A program made the translations under genes and the position numbers. A DNA stretch of 64,000 nt from Filimonas lacunae (GTDB lineage: Bacteria; Bacteroidota; Bacteroidia; Chitinophagales; Chitinophagaceae), in assembly GCF_002355595.1 (NCBI RefSeq), contig NZ_AP017422.1, positions 1,612,001 to 1,676,000 on the forward strand, written 5' to 3'. Shown here in pieces: positions 50,529-58,801 of the stretch. Below the pieces are notes generated by a model. The model was not told the origin of the DNA and made no database searches. It worked only from the letters and a program-made list of their open reading frames with translations. Every line of letters begins with the position of its first letter. Positions within the stretch are counted from its first letter, which is position 1.

Positions 50529-51878
50529 TTACTCTTGCTCGTAGTCGGCATTCCAGGCGTTGCCATCATCACCTTTATGGCCGTCCATCTTAATTACAAA
50601 GCTTTTGGCAGGGAAATAAGGCGTTAAACGAATATCCAGCCATACCTGGTCTTTCTTCACCCTGTCCTGCTCAAAACGGGTAATTTTGAACTTCTCAATC
50701 AGTTTGTCTGGTCCTTTAATGCTGTCGAGGAACTGTACAATCTGCATACGCAGGTTGTCTTCGTTTTTAGAGTTCCAGTTTTCAAACGCACGTCTGTTCA
50801 GGAAGTCGAGCAATACTTTGGTTACATAGTCAAACACACGTACTACAGAATAGGTTTGTAAGCCAATGTTATCACCGTTAAACAGTGTTTTGGCAGAGAA
50901 GGCCATGATTTTGCCATACTCATTTACCATGGGTACCAGGCCTACTTTTTCCAGGTGCGAAATCTCGCTTTTCTTCAGGTCAAAGCGTACAGCGTCTACT
51001 TCGTTCATGCCGCCGAACTTTTTACCGGCAGCAACCTGCGACATTAATGTTTTGTAGATTTTACCAGCCAGTGAAGTAGAAGGAGGAACACATACATCTT
51101 CTTCCTCGCCCAGTTCTTCTGCTTTGCCGCGGCCAATTAACCAGTTACAGGTCATAATAACATTACTGCGGTGTAATTCGCCACCAGCCAGGTTTGCAGC
51201 AGCAAACATGTCAATAACGTCATCTGGTTTATCCAGGTTAGCAAAATCGGTAACCAGCATTACTTTGTTCTCGTTACAGATTTTAGCCCATTTTTCTACC
51301 ACTTTGTTAGAGCCTAAATAGCCGGGCAGTGCAAAAATGGCGTAGTTGTCTCTCAGATCAAGACGGTCGTAGTTTTGTTTAAACTCCGCCCAGATAGCAT
51401 CAATGAAGATAGGGTTATCCAGGTCGGTCATTTGCTCCAGCGATGCGTTTACAATGTTTACGTTAGGCACTTTGTCCAGTTCGGTATTCTTGTAAAACTG
51501 TGCAACGGTTCTGTAAGAAGTTTCCAGTTCGCGGGTGGCGTCCAGTGTGTTTTTCAGGTTCTTTTGTAAAGATGTTTTTGCCTGATCTGCCTGCTTTTTG
51601 CAGTGGTCAATCATCTGGTCGGTGCTTTCCGCGCTTTCCAGCAGTTCCAGCCACAGGTTTATTTTTTGGGCCAGTGCCTTTCTTTCGCCCTGCTTTTCTT
51701 TATCCGTCAGGAAAATCTGTTTCCTGGCTTTACGCTCGGGGTTAAGGTTAGCCAAACCTTCTACTACCGATTCCAGAAAGTCGAAACCTCCCAGTTTAGC
51801 CAGTGGGTGAAGTTCGGCCGTGCCGGCTGCCTGTCCTTTATGTTCTGCAACGGATGTTGCACCTTGTGCTTTTGCCAT
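50529..51878 (-). CDS. tssC: T6SS contractile sheath large subunit TssC (subtype iii)
   Basis: A 449-residue sheath protein. It has the Bacteroidota TssC layout: an N-terminal linker (GGFDFLESVVEGLANLNPER), the helical DKEKQGERKALAQKINLWLE region, a mid-domain (FIDAIWAEFKQNYDRLDLRD, IFALPGYLGSNKVVEKWAKI) and the C-terminal sheath handshake region (RMQIVQFLDSIKGPDKLIEK). With TssB it forms the contractile sheath that drives the Hcp tube. It is last in the reverse operon and starts 38 nt after tssB. Confidence 0.9.
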   Translation of the reverse strand: MAKAQGATSVAEHKGQAAGTAELHPLAKLGGFDFLESVVEGLANLNPERKARKQIFLTDKEKQGERKALAQKINLWLELLESAESTDQMIDHCKKQADQAKTSLQKNLKNTLDATRELETSYRTVAQFYKNTELDKVPNVNIVNASLEQMTDLDNPIFIDAIWAEFKQNYDRLDLRDNYAIFALPGYLGSNKVVEKWAKICNENKVMLVTDFANLDKPDDVIDMFAAANLAGGELHRSNVIMTCNWLIGRGKAEELGEEEDVCVPPSTSLAGKIYKTLMSQVAAGKKFGGMNEVDAVRFDLKKSEISHLEKVGLVPMVNEYGKIMAFSAKTLFNGDNIGLQTYSVVRVFDYVTKVLLDFLNRRAFENWNSKNEDNLRMQIVQFLDSIKGPDKLIEKFKITRFEQDRVKKDQVWLDIRLTPYFPAKSFVIKMDGHKGDDGNAWNADYEQE

Positions 51879-51916
51879 AGAATGCGTTTTTTAATGGTTA
51901 TGTATTGGTGTAAGGA

Positions 51917-52510
51917 TTAAGCGGATTGTAATTCGGTTGCTACTGCTTTTAATGCTTTAATAAATGCTTCTTTGCTTTCTGCATTTTCTAATAAAGCACG
52001 CAGTACTTTGTTGGTTTTAATCTGGCGGATAATGGTGTTGTACTGCTCTTGCTGTAAACTCATTTCTTTCAGATAAGTACTTTGCTGCGTGATGCCCTGT
52101 GGAGTAAAGTCACCCAGGTTTTTGAAGTTGAATTCTTCTTTCCTGGACTGTCCGTCGGCAGTTTCATGCTCTACTTCAATAGAAGGACGGAAATAGCGGA
52201 ACACATCTTCCACGGTGCGTAAACCGGTGATGATTTCAGGCGTAACAGGATCGTCGCCTGTTAATTTGGCCGCTAATAGGGTTTTGTTTTCCTGGATGTC
52301 CTGGATGGCTTCGTTGGCATCTACTTTTACTTCGTTGCCACCTACTCCGTAATTAAACATTGACATGGTATCTGTATTTTGATTATTAATTGAAATGGAT
52401 ATGTTTTGTTTTTCTTCTTCTTTTTCAACTACCTTTTCATCCGGCGCTCTTGGCACAAAGCCCAGCATTCTTCTTACTTTTCTGAATGCAGCATAAAAGG
52501 GGTAACTCAT
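51917..52510 (-). CDS. tssB: T6SS contractile sheath small subunit TssB, with an N-terminal extension
   Basis: A 197-residue protein whose last 147 residues (from the MFNYGVGGNEVKVDANEAIQ motif) match TssB of Bacteroidota; LRTVEDVFRYFRPSIEVEHE is the second landmark. The first 48 residues (MSYPFYAAFRKVRRMLGFVP...) form a basic, partly charged extension absent from typical family members. In-frame ATGs at 52366 and 52360 would give the normal size. The upstream start at 52510 is favoured because it is preceded by AAAAAACACA, the same leader found before tssC, tssE, tssF and tssH. Whether the extension is made is open. Confidence 0.85.
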   Translation of the reverse strand: MSYPFYAAFRKVRRMLGFVPRAPDEKVVEKEEEKQNISISINNQNTDTMSMFNYGVGGNEVKVDANEAIQDIQENKTLLAAKLTGDDPVTPEIITGLRTVEDVFRYFRPSIEVEHETADGQSRKEEFNFKNLGDFTPQGITQQSTYLKEMSLQQEQYNTIIRQIKTNKVLRALLENAESKEAFIKALKAVATELQSA

Positions 52511-52556
52511 TGTGTTTTTTTAGGTGAATGTGTGTAATTACCACTGCCGGCCGCTT

Positions 52557-53693
52557 TTAATCAAAAGGGCTCCAGCCTTTATTGGTTTTAACGGTTTGTG
52601 TAATGGCTTCTTCCTGAACAATGATGTTTTCGCGCTGCTGGCCTATGTATTCCAGGTTGCTGAGCTTTTCCCAAATGGTGTGCAGGTTCAGCAGCATGTC
52701 CTGTATGGTTTTCATGTAATCGCCAATGCGGTAATGGTTGTAGTTGATTTCCACGGTAGATGATAACGATTTCATCAGCACGTGTGGGGCAATGTTGCTC
52801 CACTCAAAACAATAGTTCAGTGTTATTTCCTTTTCCGCATCCTGCATGGTATCGATACAGATATACAGGCTGTGGGCCAGGTTGGCAAAGCTGCTGATGA
52901 AATGCACGGGTGGTAGTTGCGAAGCCATGTTACGCAGCTGAAAATAGTTGCTGCTTATCTGGCTTAACATTACACGGCATATATCGGCCACACAACGGGT
53001 AATAACCGGGTGCTGGCTTTTATGGTTGCTTTTGCGCAGGATAGCGGTAGCATACTGTTGCAGCAGCGCCATGTATTTAATGCAGTCGTGATAATGCTTT
53101 AACAGGGCGGGGTGGCTGTCTATGCTGGTGCAGGGTGGTACAAAAGAGGCGTCGGCACTGATAATACCGTTGCTGAACACCACCTTGCCCGCAACCAGGT
53201 AGTTACCGGCAGTGTGGTCGCTGTTAACGGCGGTAACAGGCACCAGTTGTATATGATAATGCGGTTTTACAAAAAGGTGGCGGGGAGGTATCTCTTCCGG
53301 ATCAAAGTCGCCCGTAGGGATACGCTCAAAGGGGTTAACGGTAATAATTACGTAATAGCTTTGCTGCATTTCGCCCAGCACCATACCCGACAGGGAATTG
53401 ATGTTCACCGGCAGGTTTTCTATATCAATTCTATAGCCGGCAGCAGTAACAGCGTGGCATTTTTTAATGTTCAGCTGTACGTCGTTAGTGGCAGTGGCGT
53501 AAATATCAAAGATGCTGTTTTCCGAATCTATACCTTCTGCGGGTAACAGGCCGTAATTATACCTGTTGATTTTAAAAGAGGTGACATCCCGCAGCGAGTC
53601 AGAAATGTATCTTTCCTGCGCTGTGTAGTGCGTTTCCGAAATTTGCATGCCATCTACCCAGTTAACGGACGGATGTTGTAAGGATCTTATCAT
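52557..53693 (-). CDS. tssK: T6SS baseplate protein TssK (subtype iii)
   Basis: A 378-residue baseplate component. It begins SVNWVDGMQISETHYTAQER, the N-terminal beta region of TssK (the classical VxWxEGMxLxPQHF motif in Bacteroidota form). A central beta region with EEIPPRHLFVKPHYHIQLVP and a helical C-terminal region follow. TssK links the baseplate to the membrane complex; with no TssJ/L/M here, its partner is presumably TssN/TssO-type. It is 39 nt from tssN and 46 nt from tssB. Confidence 0.85.
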   Translation of the reverse strand: MIRSLQHPSVNWVDGMQISETHYTAQERYISDSLRDVTSFKINRYNYGLLPAEGIDSENSIFDIYATATNDVQLNIKKCHAVTAAGYRIDIENLPVNINSLSGMVLGEMQQSYYVIITVNPFERIPTGDFDPEEIPPRHLFVKPHYHIQLVPVTAVNSDHTAGNYLVAGKVVFSNGIISADASFVPPCTSIDSHPALLKHYHDCIKYMALLQQYATAILRKSNHKSQHPVITRCVADICRVMLSQISSNYFQLRNMASQLPPVHFISSFANLAHSLYICIDTMQDAEKEITLNYCFEWSNIAPHVLMKSLSSTVEINYNHYRIGDYMKTIQDMLLNLHTIWEKLSNLEYIGQQRENIIVQEEAITQTVKTNKGWSPFD

Positions 53694-53732
53694 ACAGAAT
53701 GTTTACCGTTTTAAATATTTTTTGATAGGTGT

Positions 53733-54632
53733 TTATACTACTGATATCACTTTTTCTTCTTCGTGCCTGATCACTCTTTTACAGATCACGATGTTCTTCT
53801 CGGATAGCTTGTTGTCGGCTACAGATTTTTCGTAATCCAGGTAGCGGCGCATATGAAAGAAGGAGGGCTTTACATAAAAGATCCATCCATGCTCTTCACC
53901 GGTGTCGCTGGTGGTTTGAATAGGTTCTGTAGGATTTTTGAGGTTGAAATCTTCAATCACCCGGTTCATCCATTCGCCTAATGGCAGATTCTGTGGCGAT
54001 TTGGCTTTGATGGCAAAACGGTGGCCGTCTACCGGGGTTTTAGTCAGTTCCAGGTTTACCAGCATCAGCGTACCCAGGTCCCTGTTTTCAAAGCCTGCTG
54101 TCACACCGGGCGTATACTGCCATACTTTGTAAATGGCAAAAGGAATAGCCAGAAAGCGGGTATAGGTATAGTTGAATATCAATGGCATGATAAAGATGCA
54201 CAGAGAAGTGGATGCAGTTAGTCCATAGCCTTTGTAAGGGCTTAGCCAGTTAAACAGGAGGGTGAACAGGTAACTGCCCAGTAGCAGGCACATGATGGTA
54301 AGCAGAAGCTCGAATAAGATAGCATACACATTGCTTTTTTTATCGGTGCCCGTGCGTTTGAAATAATGCGCCATCAGGCGTATGTGGTAAATGCCCAGGC
54401 ATAGATATAACAGTTGTGCAAACAGGTACCAATAAGGGCTGAAGGTATTCCCTGCCAAACCGCCAATACCGGGTAATGCCAGCACCAGGCTGGCCAGCAG
54501 CAGGTACAGTATCAGCGTTTTGTTTTTTAATATCTTGTTTTTCTTCTTTACATAAGCCATCAGGGCAGCCAATAGCACTGCTACCAATGGAACCAGTAAG
54601 TAGTTAAGAAATATGGCTTTTAATGTTATCAT
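53733..54632 (-). CDS. tssN: T6SS TssN-type inner-membrane protein (subtype iii)
   Basis: A 299-residue protein with about five or six hydrophobic segments in the first 160 residues (LNYLLVPLVAVLLAALMAYV, TLILYLLLASLVLALPGIGG, YWYLFAQLLYLCLGIYHI, LLLTIMCLLLGSYLFTLLF, SLCIFIMPLIFNY), then a soluble domain of about 130 residues. This matches TssN, found only in subtype iii systems, where it is thought to help replace the TssJLM membrane complex. It is 3 nt from tssG, strongly suggesting translational coupling. The assignment relies on architecture and position. Confidence 0.75.
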   Translation of the reverse strand: MITLKAIFLNYLLVPLVAVLLAALMAYVKKKNKILKNKTLILYLLLASLVLALPGIGGLAGNTFSPYWYLFAQLLYLCLGIYHIRLMAHYFKRTGTDKKSNVYAILFELLLTIMCLLLGSYLFTLLFNWLSPYKGYGLTASTSLCIFIMPLIFNYTYTRFLAIPFAIYKVWQYTPGVTAGFENRDLGTLMLVNLELTKTPVDGHRFAIKAKSPQNLPLGEWMNRVIEDFNLKNPTEPIQTTSDTGEEHGWIFYVKPSFFHMRRYLDYEKSVADNKLSEKNIVICKRVIRHEEEKVISVV

Positions 54633-54635
54633 ACT

Positions 54636-55568
54636 TTATAAGAATGTGGTATATCCTAAATAACCGGGTTGAGTATTGTTTTTGCCTGTGAAAAATGCAG
54701 TAGGGCTGATAATCATTTTTTGCACCACCTGTACGCCTTCCGGCACAAAGCTTTCGTAGATGGCCTGCAGTAGTTTGTTTAATCGGCTGTTGGGTAAAAA
54801 ATCGTGCGCAGCGCCGGAATCTACCGGGCCAATGGTTATTTCCCAGTTCCGGTTGCCATCATAATGGCTGCCACATAACACGGTGCTGATGCCCAGTTGC
54901 TTTTTTTGCAGGGATAGCTGGTTTTTGATATGATCTACATTTTCCATGTTGGGCACATCCTGTATGGTAACGGGATAGCCCAGCAAGGACTGTAATGTTT
55001 TTACAAACCATTTTTTATTGCCGGTGGTCATGTAAAAAAAGGGTAGCAGGTAAATGAACACCTTGGCGTTTTCTTTATCCAGCTGTTGCAGCAGGGGCCA
55101 CAGATCGGACAGCACGTTTAACAGATCGTCGTACATGCCTTTGTTATCCATGCGCTGTTCCAGGTGTGCTGCCATCATTTCGGTAAAAGCGGCTTCCTGT
55201 TCAAAAGGGCCAAAGAACATACGGCTTTCTGCTTCCTGCTTGCGCTGTTTGCGAATGGCCGATACAATTTCTTCGGTGGATTTATGTATGCCACCTAAAG
55301 TAGGTTTATGGAATATGCCTTCGGGCATATAATCATATATACTATCGCGGTGGGTTTCAATCACCAGTTCGCCGGGTGTGGAATCGAAATAGCCATCGCG
55401 TACACGGGCAATATCCTTCTTGGCTGCACGCTCGCTGCCACCCAACCGTTTTATATAGATAGCTTCGGCCGAATCAAAATATTGCATCAGCGAAGCAGCC
55501 ACCACCTCTGCTTTAAAATCGGTGTGCAGGTGGTTGATAAACCTCGGTATGTCTAATTCTTCCTGCAT
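54636..55568 (-). CDS. tssG: T6SS baseplate protein TssG (subtype iii)
   Basis: A 310-residue protein positioned right after tssF and before tssN, each separated by only 3 nt. It starts ELDIPRFINHLHTDFKAEVV and carries a mid-region with HKPTLGGIHKSTEEIVSAIR and MFFGPFEQEAAFTEMMAAHL, matching the Bacteroidota version of TssG. In the baseplate wedge, two TssF and one TssG assemble with TssE and TssK. The sequence is divergent from proteobacterial TssG, so position is part of the evidence. Confidence 0.8.
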   Translation of the reverse strand: MQEELDIPRFINHLHTDFKAEVVAASLMQYFDSAEAIYIKRLGGSERAAKKDIARVRDGYFDSTPGELVIETHRDSIYDYMPEGIFHKPTLGGIHKSTEEIVSAIRKQRKQEAESRMFFGPFEQEAAFTEMMAAHLEQRMDNKGMYDDLLNVLSDLWPLLQQLDKENAKVFIYLLPFFYMTTGNKKWFVKTLQSLLGYPVTIQDVPNMENVDHIKNQLSLQKKQLGISTVLCGSHYDGNRNWEITIGPVDSGAAHDFLPNSRLNKLLQAIYESFVPEGVQVVQKMIISPTAFFTGKNNTQPGYLGYTTFL

Positions 55569-55571
55569 AGG

Positions 55572-57455
55572 TTATAAAGAGGTGGGTTGATCGGTAATAA
55601 AAAATACCCGGCGTAAAATGCCATCTACCGCGCGTGCATCAATCTTTTGAATCAGCTCCCGTTCTTTTGCTTTCCAGTAATGTTCAGGATAAGCTTCATA
55701 GTTTTGCAGGGTGATAAAAATGTCCGTGGTTCTCACAAAGCCTTCTTTGGGCTTGGCGCTGTGGGCAATGCCTTTTTTAATAGTGATATCCTTAATATCA
55801 TCCCTGAGTTCATACAGGCAAAAGTTTTTAATGTCCTGTATGGTCACCAGCCTGTCGCGTGAGGTTAATGCATAACGATAAGCATTAATGGTATCGGTTC
55901 CCTGCTGGGGCGTTTCGCCGCCACGGGTGTTGGTAAGCAGCAGCACTTTGCCATTTTGCAAAGGCGTAGCGCTATCGGCCTTTAATTCTTCCGATGCACG
56001 CAAATCGTTGCCCAGGCGGCAATGCGTTACCCAGTAGCTTACGTTTACCTGCGTTACGCCATTGCGTGGCTCGGTGATCACATAACTGGATAACTCACGT
56101 GTGGTGTTGGATACAGAAGCTACCACCTGTTCCAGTTTTTTCATCTGCGCCACCATCTCATTTACCGGCTTTACCACGTTACCGGTTTTCATGCTGCCAA
56201 AAGCAGATACCTCGTCCCGTATCAGTTCCAGCAGGTAGTTGACCATATCCAGTGCATTTCTTTCATCAAACCTTTCCATGCCCCCTTTGCGCACAGAGTA
56301 TAAACCTTTTTGCAGGTTGTTGCTGGCAGAGTAAGGTATTTCGGTATAGCTGGTACCGTTGTTGTCCTGTACGTTATGTACCGACAGGAAATGTTCGCCA
56401 GGCTCCAGCGATAAGGGTATGTTATTGCCGGTAAGATTTAACGAATAGTCCAGCTGCTTCCATTTACGGTTAAATACCGGGAAGGCATTGGTGCACACCG
56501 TAAACTGCTCCAGCACTTCAAAAGTGTACTGTGGCGGAAACTTGAGCTTTAACCAGAAGTACTGACCGGGGAAGAATTTCTTTGTATCGCCCTGGTCAAA
56601 ATGCTCCTGTAAAAAGGCTGGCAGTGTTTGGAGGTATTCTTCGGTTTGTTCGGGAAACCCTTTTATGGTAATGAACTGCTGCCGGTAAATGTTTTTGATA
56701 TTATCGGTTACCCTTTTCTGGATATTGTATTCATTAAAAATACCTTCGTAGCCTTGTTGCTCGGTTTGCGAATGATACCTGATATCAGGCTCCACTGTCA
56801 GTGGGTGATTGCCCAGGTCAATGGTTATATAAGGCAATAAGGTATATAGCCAGTCCAGGTGTTCAAAAGCGGGGTTGGAGAAATACAGGGCTATTTCATG
56901 CGGCATATCCTGCTTCAGCTGGCTCATATCCAGCGCCAGCCACATCTCCCCATTTTTAGCAGGCGCCTGCTTCCATTTTTTCAGCGCCGTTTTATTCATC
57001 TTTTTATCAAACAGGTAACAGCTGTTGCCGGCCAGCATGGCGGTAATATTGGTGTTTAGCAGTTTTACAGCATCCACCGGGGTATATTTTAAATCTATCT
57101 GTATAGCGCTTTGGCCTTTGGCTTTGGCCGCCAGCTGAATAGAGTAGGAGAACTCGTGTTCGTTATTGAGTATGTTGGCGGCTTCCAGTGGTTGCGCATG
57201 CACAATGGCATGTGCGGGTTGTGGAATGGTATAGATAGAAGGGGTGAGCAGGCGGGCTACTTTTTCCAGCAAACGGGCCTGCATATTGCTTACCTCGTTG
57301 CTTACCTTAAACATTTCGGTGCTAAACGCTTCAATCAGCATTTTCACAAAAGGGTCCAGTGCGCGCTCGTTTTTTACGCCCCATAAAGTGGCGGCGTTCT
57401 GCAACATACGTGCCTTGATCGTTTCTTTAGAGTATCTGTTCACTACCTGGCTCAT
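55572..57455 (-). CDS. tssF: T6SS baseplate protein TssF (subtype iii)
   Basis: A 627-residue protein, the largest baseplate subunit. Typical TssF features are the N-terminal LLEKVARLLTPSIYTIPQPA segment, the central beta domain and the C-terminal part with RYALTSRDRLVTIQDIKNFC (the conserved RxVTxxD region of gp6-like proteins) ending RRVFFITDQP. It should form the wedge with TssG and TssE. Length is normal. Confidence 0.87.
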   Translation of the reverse strand: MSQVVNRYSKETIKARMLQNAATLWGVKNERALDPFVKMLIEAFSTEMFKVSNEVSNMQARLLEKVARLLTPSIYTIPQPAHAIVHAQPLEAANILNNEHEFSYSIQLAAKAKGQSAIQIDLKYTPVDAVKLLNTNITAMLAGNSCYLFDKKMNKTALKKWKQAPAKNGEMWLALDMSQLKQDMPHEIALYFSNPAFEHLDWLYTLLPYITIDLGNHPLTVEPDIRYHSQTEQQGYEGIFNEYNIQKRVTDNIKNIYRQQFITIKGFPEQTEEYLQTLPAFLQEHFDQGDTKKFFPGQYFWLKLKFPPQYTFEVLEQFTVCTNAFPVFNRKWKQLDYSLNLTGNNIPLSLEPGEHFLSVHNVQDNNGTSYTEIPYSASNNLQKGLYSVRKGGMERFDERNALDMVNYLLELIRDEVSAFGSMKTGNVVKPVNEMVAQMKKLEQVVASVSNTTRELSSYVITEPRNGVTQVNVSYWVTHCRLGNDLRASEELKADSATPLQNGKVLLLTNTRGGETPQQGTDTINAYRYALTSRDRLVTIQDIKNFCLYELRDDIKDITIKKGIAHSAKPKEGFVRTTDIFITLQNYEAYPEHYWKAKERELIQKIDARAVDGILRRVFFITDQPTSL

Positions 57456-57483
57456 GCGTGTGTTTTTTAAAAGGGGGTTGCTG

Positions 57484-57924
57484 TTAGTCTACGGATAAAG
57501 GGCTTAAAAATATTTCTGTGGCAAACTGGTATATCTCGCGGCTATCACTTAATATGGCTTGTATGTGAATGCTGGCTTTCTTCTTTATCACGGTGGCTTT
57601 TTTAGCATTCGACTGCTCCAGGTAAGAGATGCGCACTTTTACTTCGGCATTGCTTAAACGGGGTTCGTATTTCAGAATGCACTCTTCCATGCTCTGGCGG
57701 AATATCCTTTCCCATTCCCCTTCCGATTTGGCGTTTTCAAAGTCGATATCCCATACGGCATTGCCATAGAAGCGATCGAACCGGTTTTCGCCCTGTTTGG
57801 TGGTGATCAGCAACATCAGGTTTTGTGCAATGCTTTCTTCCTGACTGCATGATTCTATAAACCCCGTAGCCGAAAACAGCGTGCTGGGGTTAAAGGGTAG
57901 TTTATAGTTGCCAGAGGTTGCCAT
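57484..57924 (-). CDS. tssE: T6SS baseplate wedge protein TssE (gp25-like)
   Basis: A 146-residue protein of the GPW/gp25 fold: IAQNLMLLITTKQGENRFDR, then FYGNAVWDIDFENAKSEGE and ECILKYEPRLSNAEVKVRIS. The EPR motif near residue 100 is the sheath-initiating signature of gp25 proteins. It starts sheath polymerisation. It lies 9 nt after the transglycosylase gene and 28 nt before tssF. The ATG is preceded by AAAAAAACACT, part of the shared leader pattern. Confidence 0.85.
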   Translation of the reverse strand: MATSGNYKLPFNPSTLFSATGFIESCSQEESIAQNLMLLITTKQGENRFDRFYGNAVWDIDFENAKSEGEWERIFRQSMEECILKYEPRLSNAEVKVRISYLEQSNAKKATVIKKKASIHIQAILSDSREIYQFATEIFLSPLSVD

Positions 57925-57933
57925 AGTGTTTTT

Positions 57934-58791
57934 TTATTCGGTTTCGAGTGATGTTTTTAATACCTGGTTTTGGGTAATTAAAAAATCAGGCATTTTATCA
58001 ATAGGTAATTGTAATTGGGTTTCGCCACGTTGTAACAGCTCTTTCTCAAATGACGGGTTCAATAACTGCAACACTTCCAGCGGCAATTGCAGGCCGTTGG
58101 CTATTACTTTTAATTTGTAACCGGCGCTAACCGTTACCACCGCTATATCCGGGTTTCTGTCCTGCACATGCGTGGGTGCTGTAGTACCTGCGGATGCTGC
58201 TATTCTTTCCTGTTCACAAAAAAGCCATTCATTGGTAGCGTAGCAGGCCATCATAAACTTATATACATGCAGTATGGTTTCATCCGGCAGATACCTGTAA
58301 AAATCACTATACTTTCTGCTGCCTGCCCTTGCCATGGCTTTGTTCACCCGGCCCTGCCCACAGTTGTAAGCGGCTATTACAATCAGCCAGTTTTTATATA
58401 GCTGGTACAGATCGTTCAGGTTACGGCAAGCCATATAGGTGCTTTTGTATACATCGTACCGCTCGTCGTTCACCTTGCTGGTTTTTAAACCATAGTCTTT
58501 GGCTACATCTGGCGTTATTTGCCAGATGCCTGCTGCGTTGGCGCTGGAAAGGGTACTAACAATAAAATCAGACTCGATCAACGCCAGGTTACGCAGGGCT
58601 TTGGGTATGCCATGCAGTTGCAGGGCATACTCCACAAAGCGAATAGTACCTGCATTGCCTGCTACGGTTGCTTTGTACCAGGCAATTCTACGGTCGGTGG
58701 TGTCTATAGTAGCGGCGCACACTTTTTCCGCAGCTACCAGGAAAAAGGTGGCTGCCAGTAATTGTTTACTATAGGAAAAAAGTGTAGTCAT
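57934..58791 (-). CDS. T6SS-associated lytic transglycosylase with LysM domain
   Basis: A 285-residue protein from ATG 58791, with a signal peptide ending KVCAA. Residues about 45-165 form an SLT-type transglycosylase domain: catalytic Glu in NLALIESDFIVSTLSS, then ANAAGIWQITPDVAKDYGL and IVIAAYNCGQGRVN. A LysM-like domain follows near residues 225-270 (SAGYKLKVIANGLQLPLEVL). It cleaves peptidoglycan to make room for the secretion apparatus, comparable in idea to the MltE/TagX-type helpers of other T6SS. It is inserted between tssH and tssE in the operon. Confidence 0.85.
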   Translation of the reverse strand: MTTLFSYSKQLLAATFFLVAAEKVCAATIDTTDRRIAWYKATVAGNAGTIRFVEYALQLHGIPKALRNLALIESDFIVSTLSSANAAGIWQITPDVAKDYGLKTSKVNDERYDVYKSTYMACRNLNDLYQLYKNWLIVIAAYNCGQGRVNKAMARAGSRKYSDFYRYLPDETILHVYKFMMACYATNEWLFCEQERIAASAGTTAPTHVQDRNPDIAVVTVSAGYKLKVIANGLQLPLEVLQLLNPSFEKELLQRGETQLQLPIDKMPDFLITQNQVLKTSLETE

Positions 58792-58801
58792 GTTATGGTG
58801 C

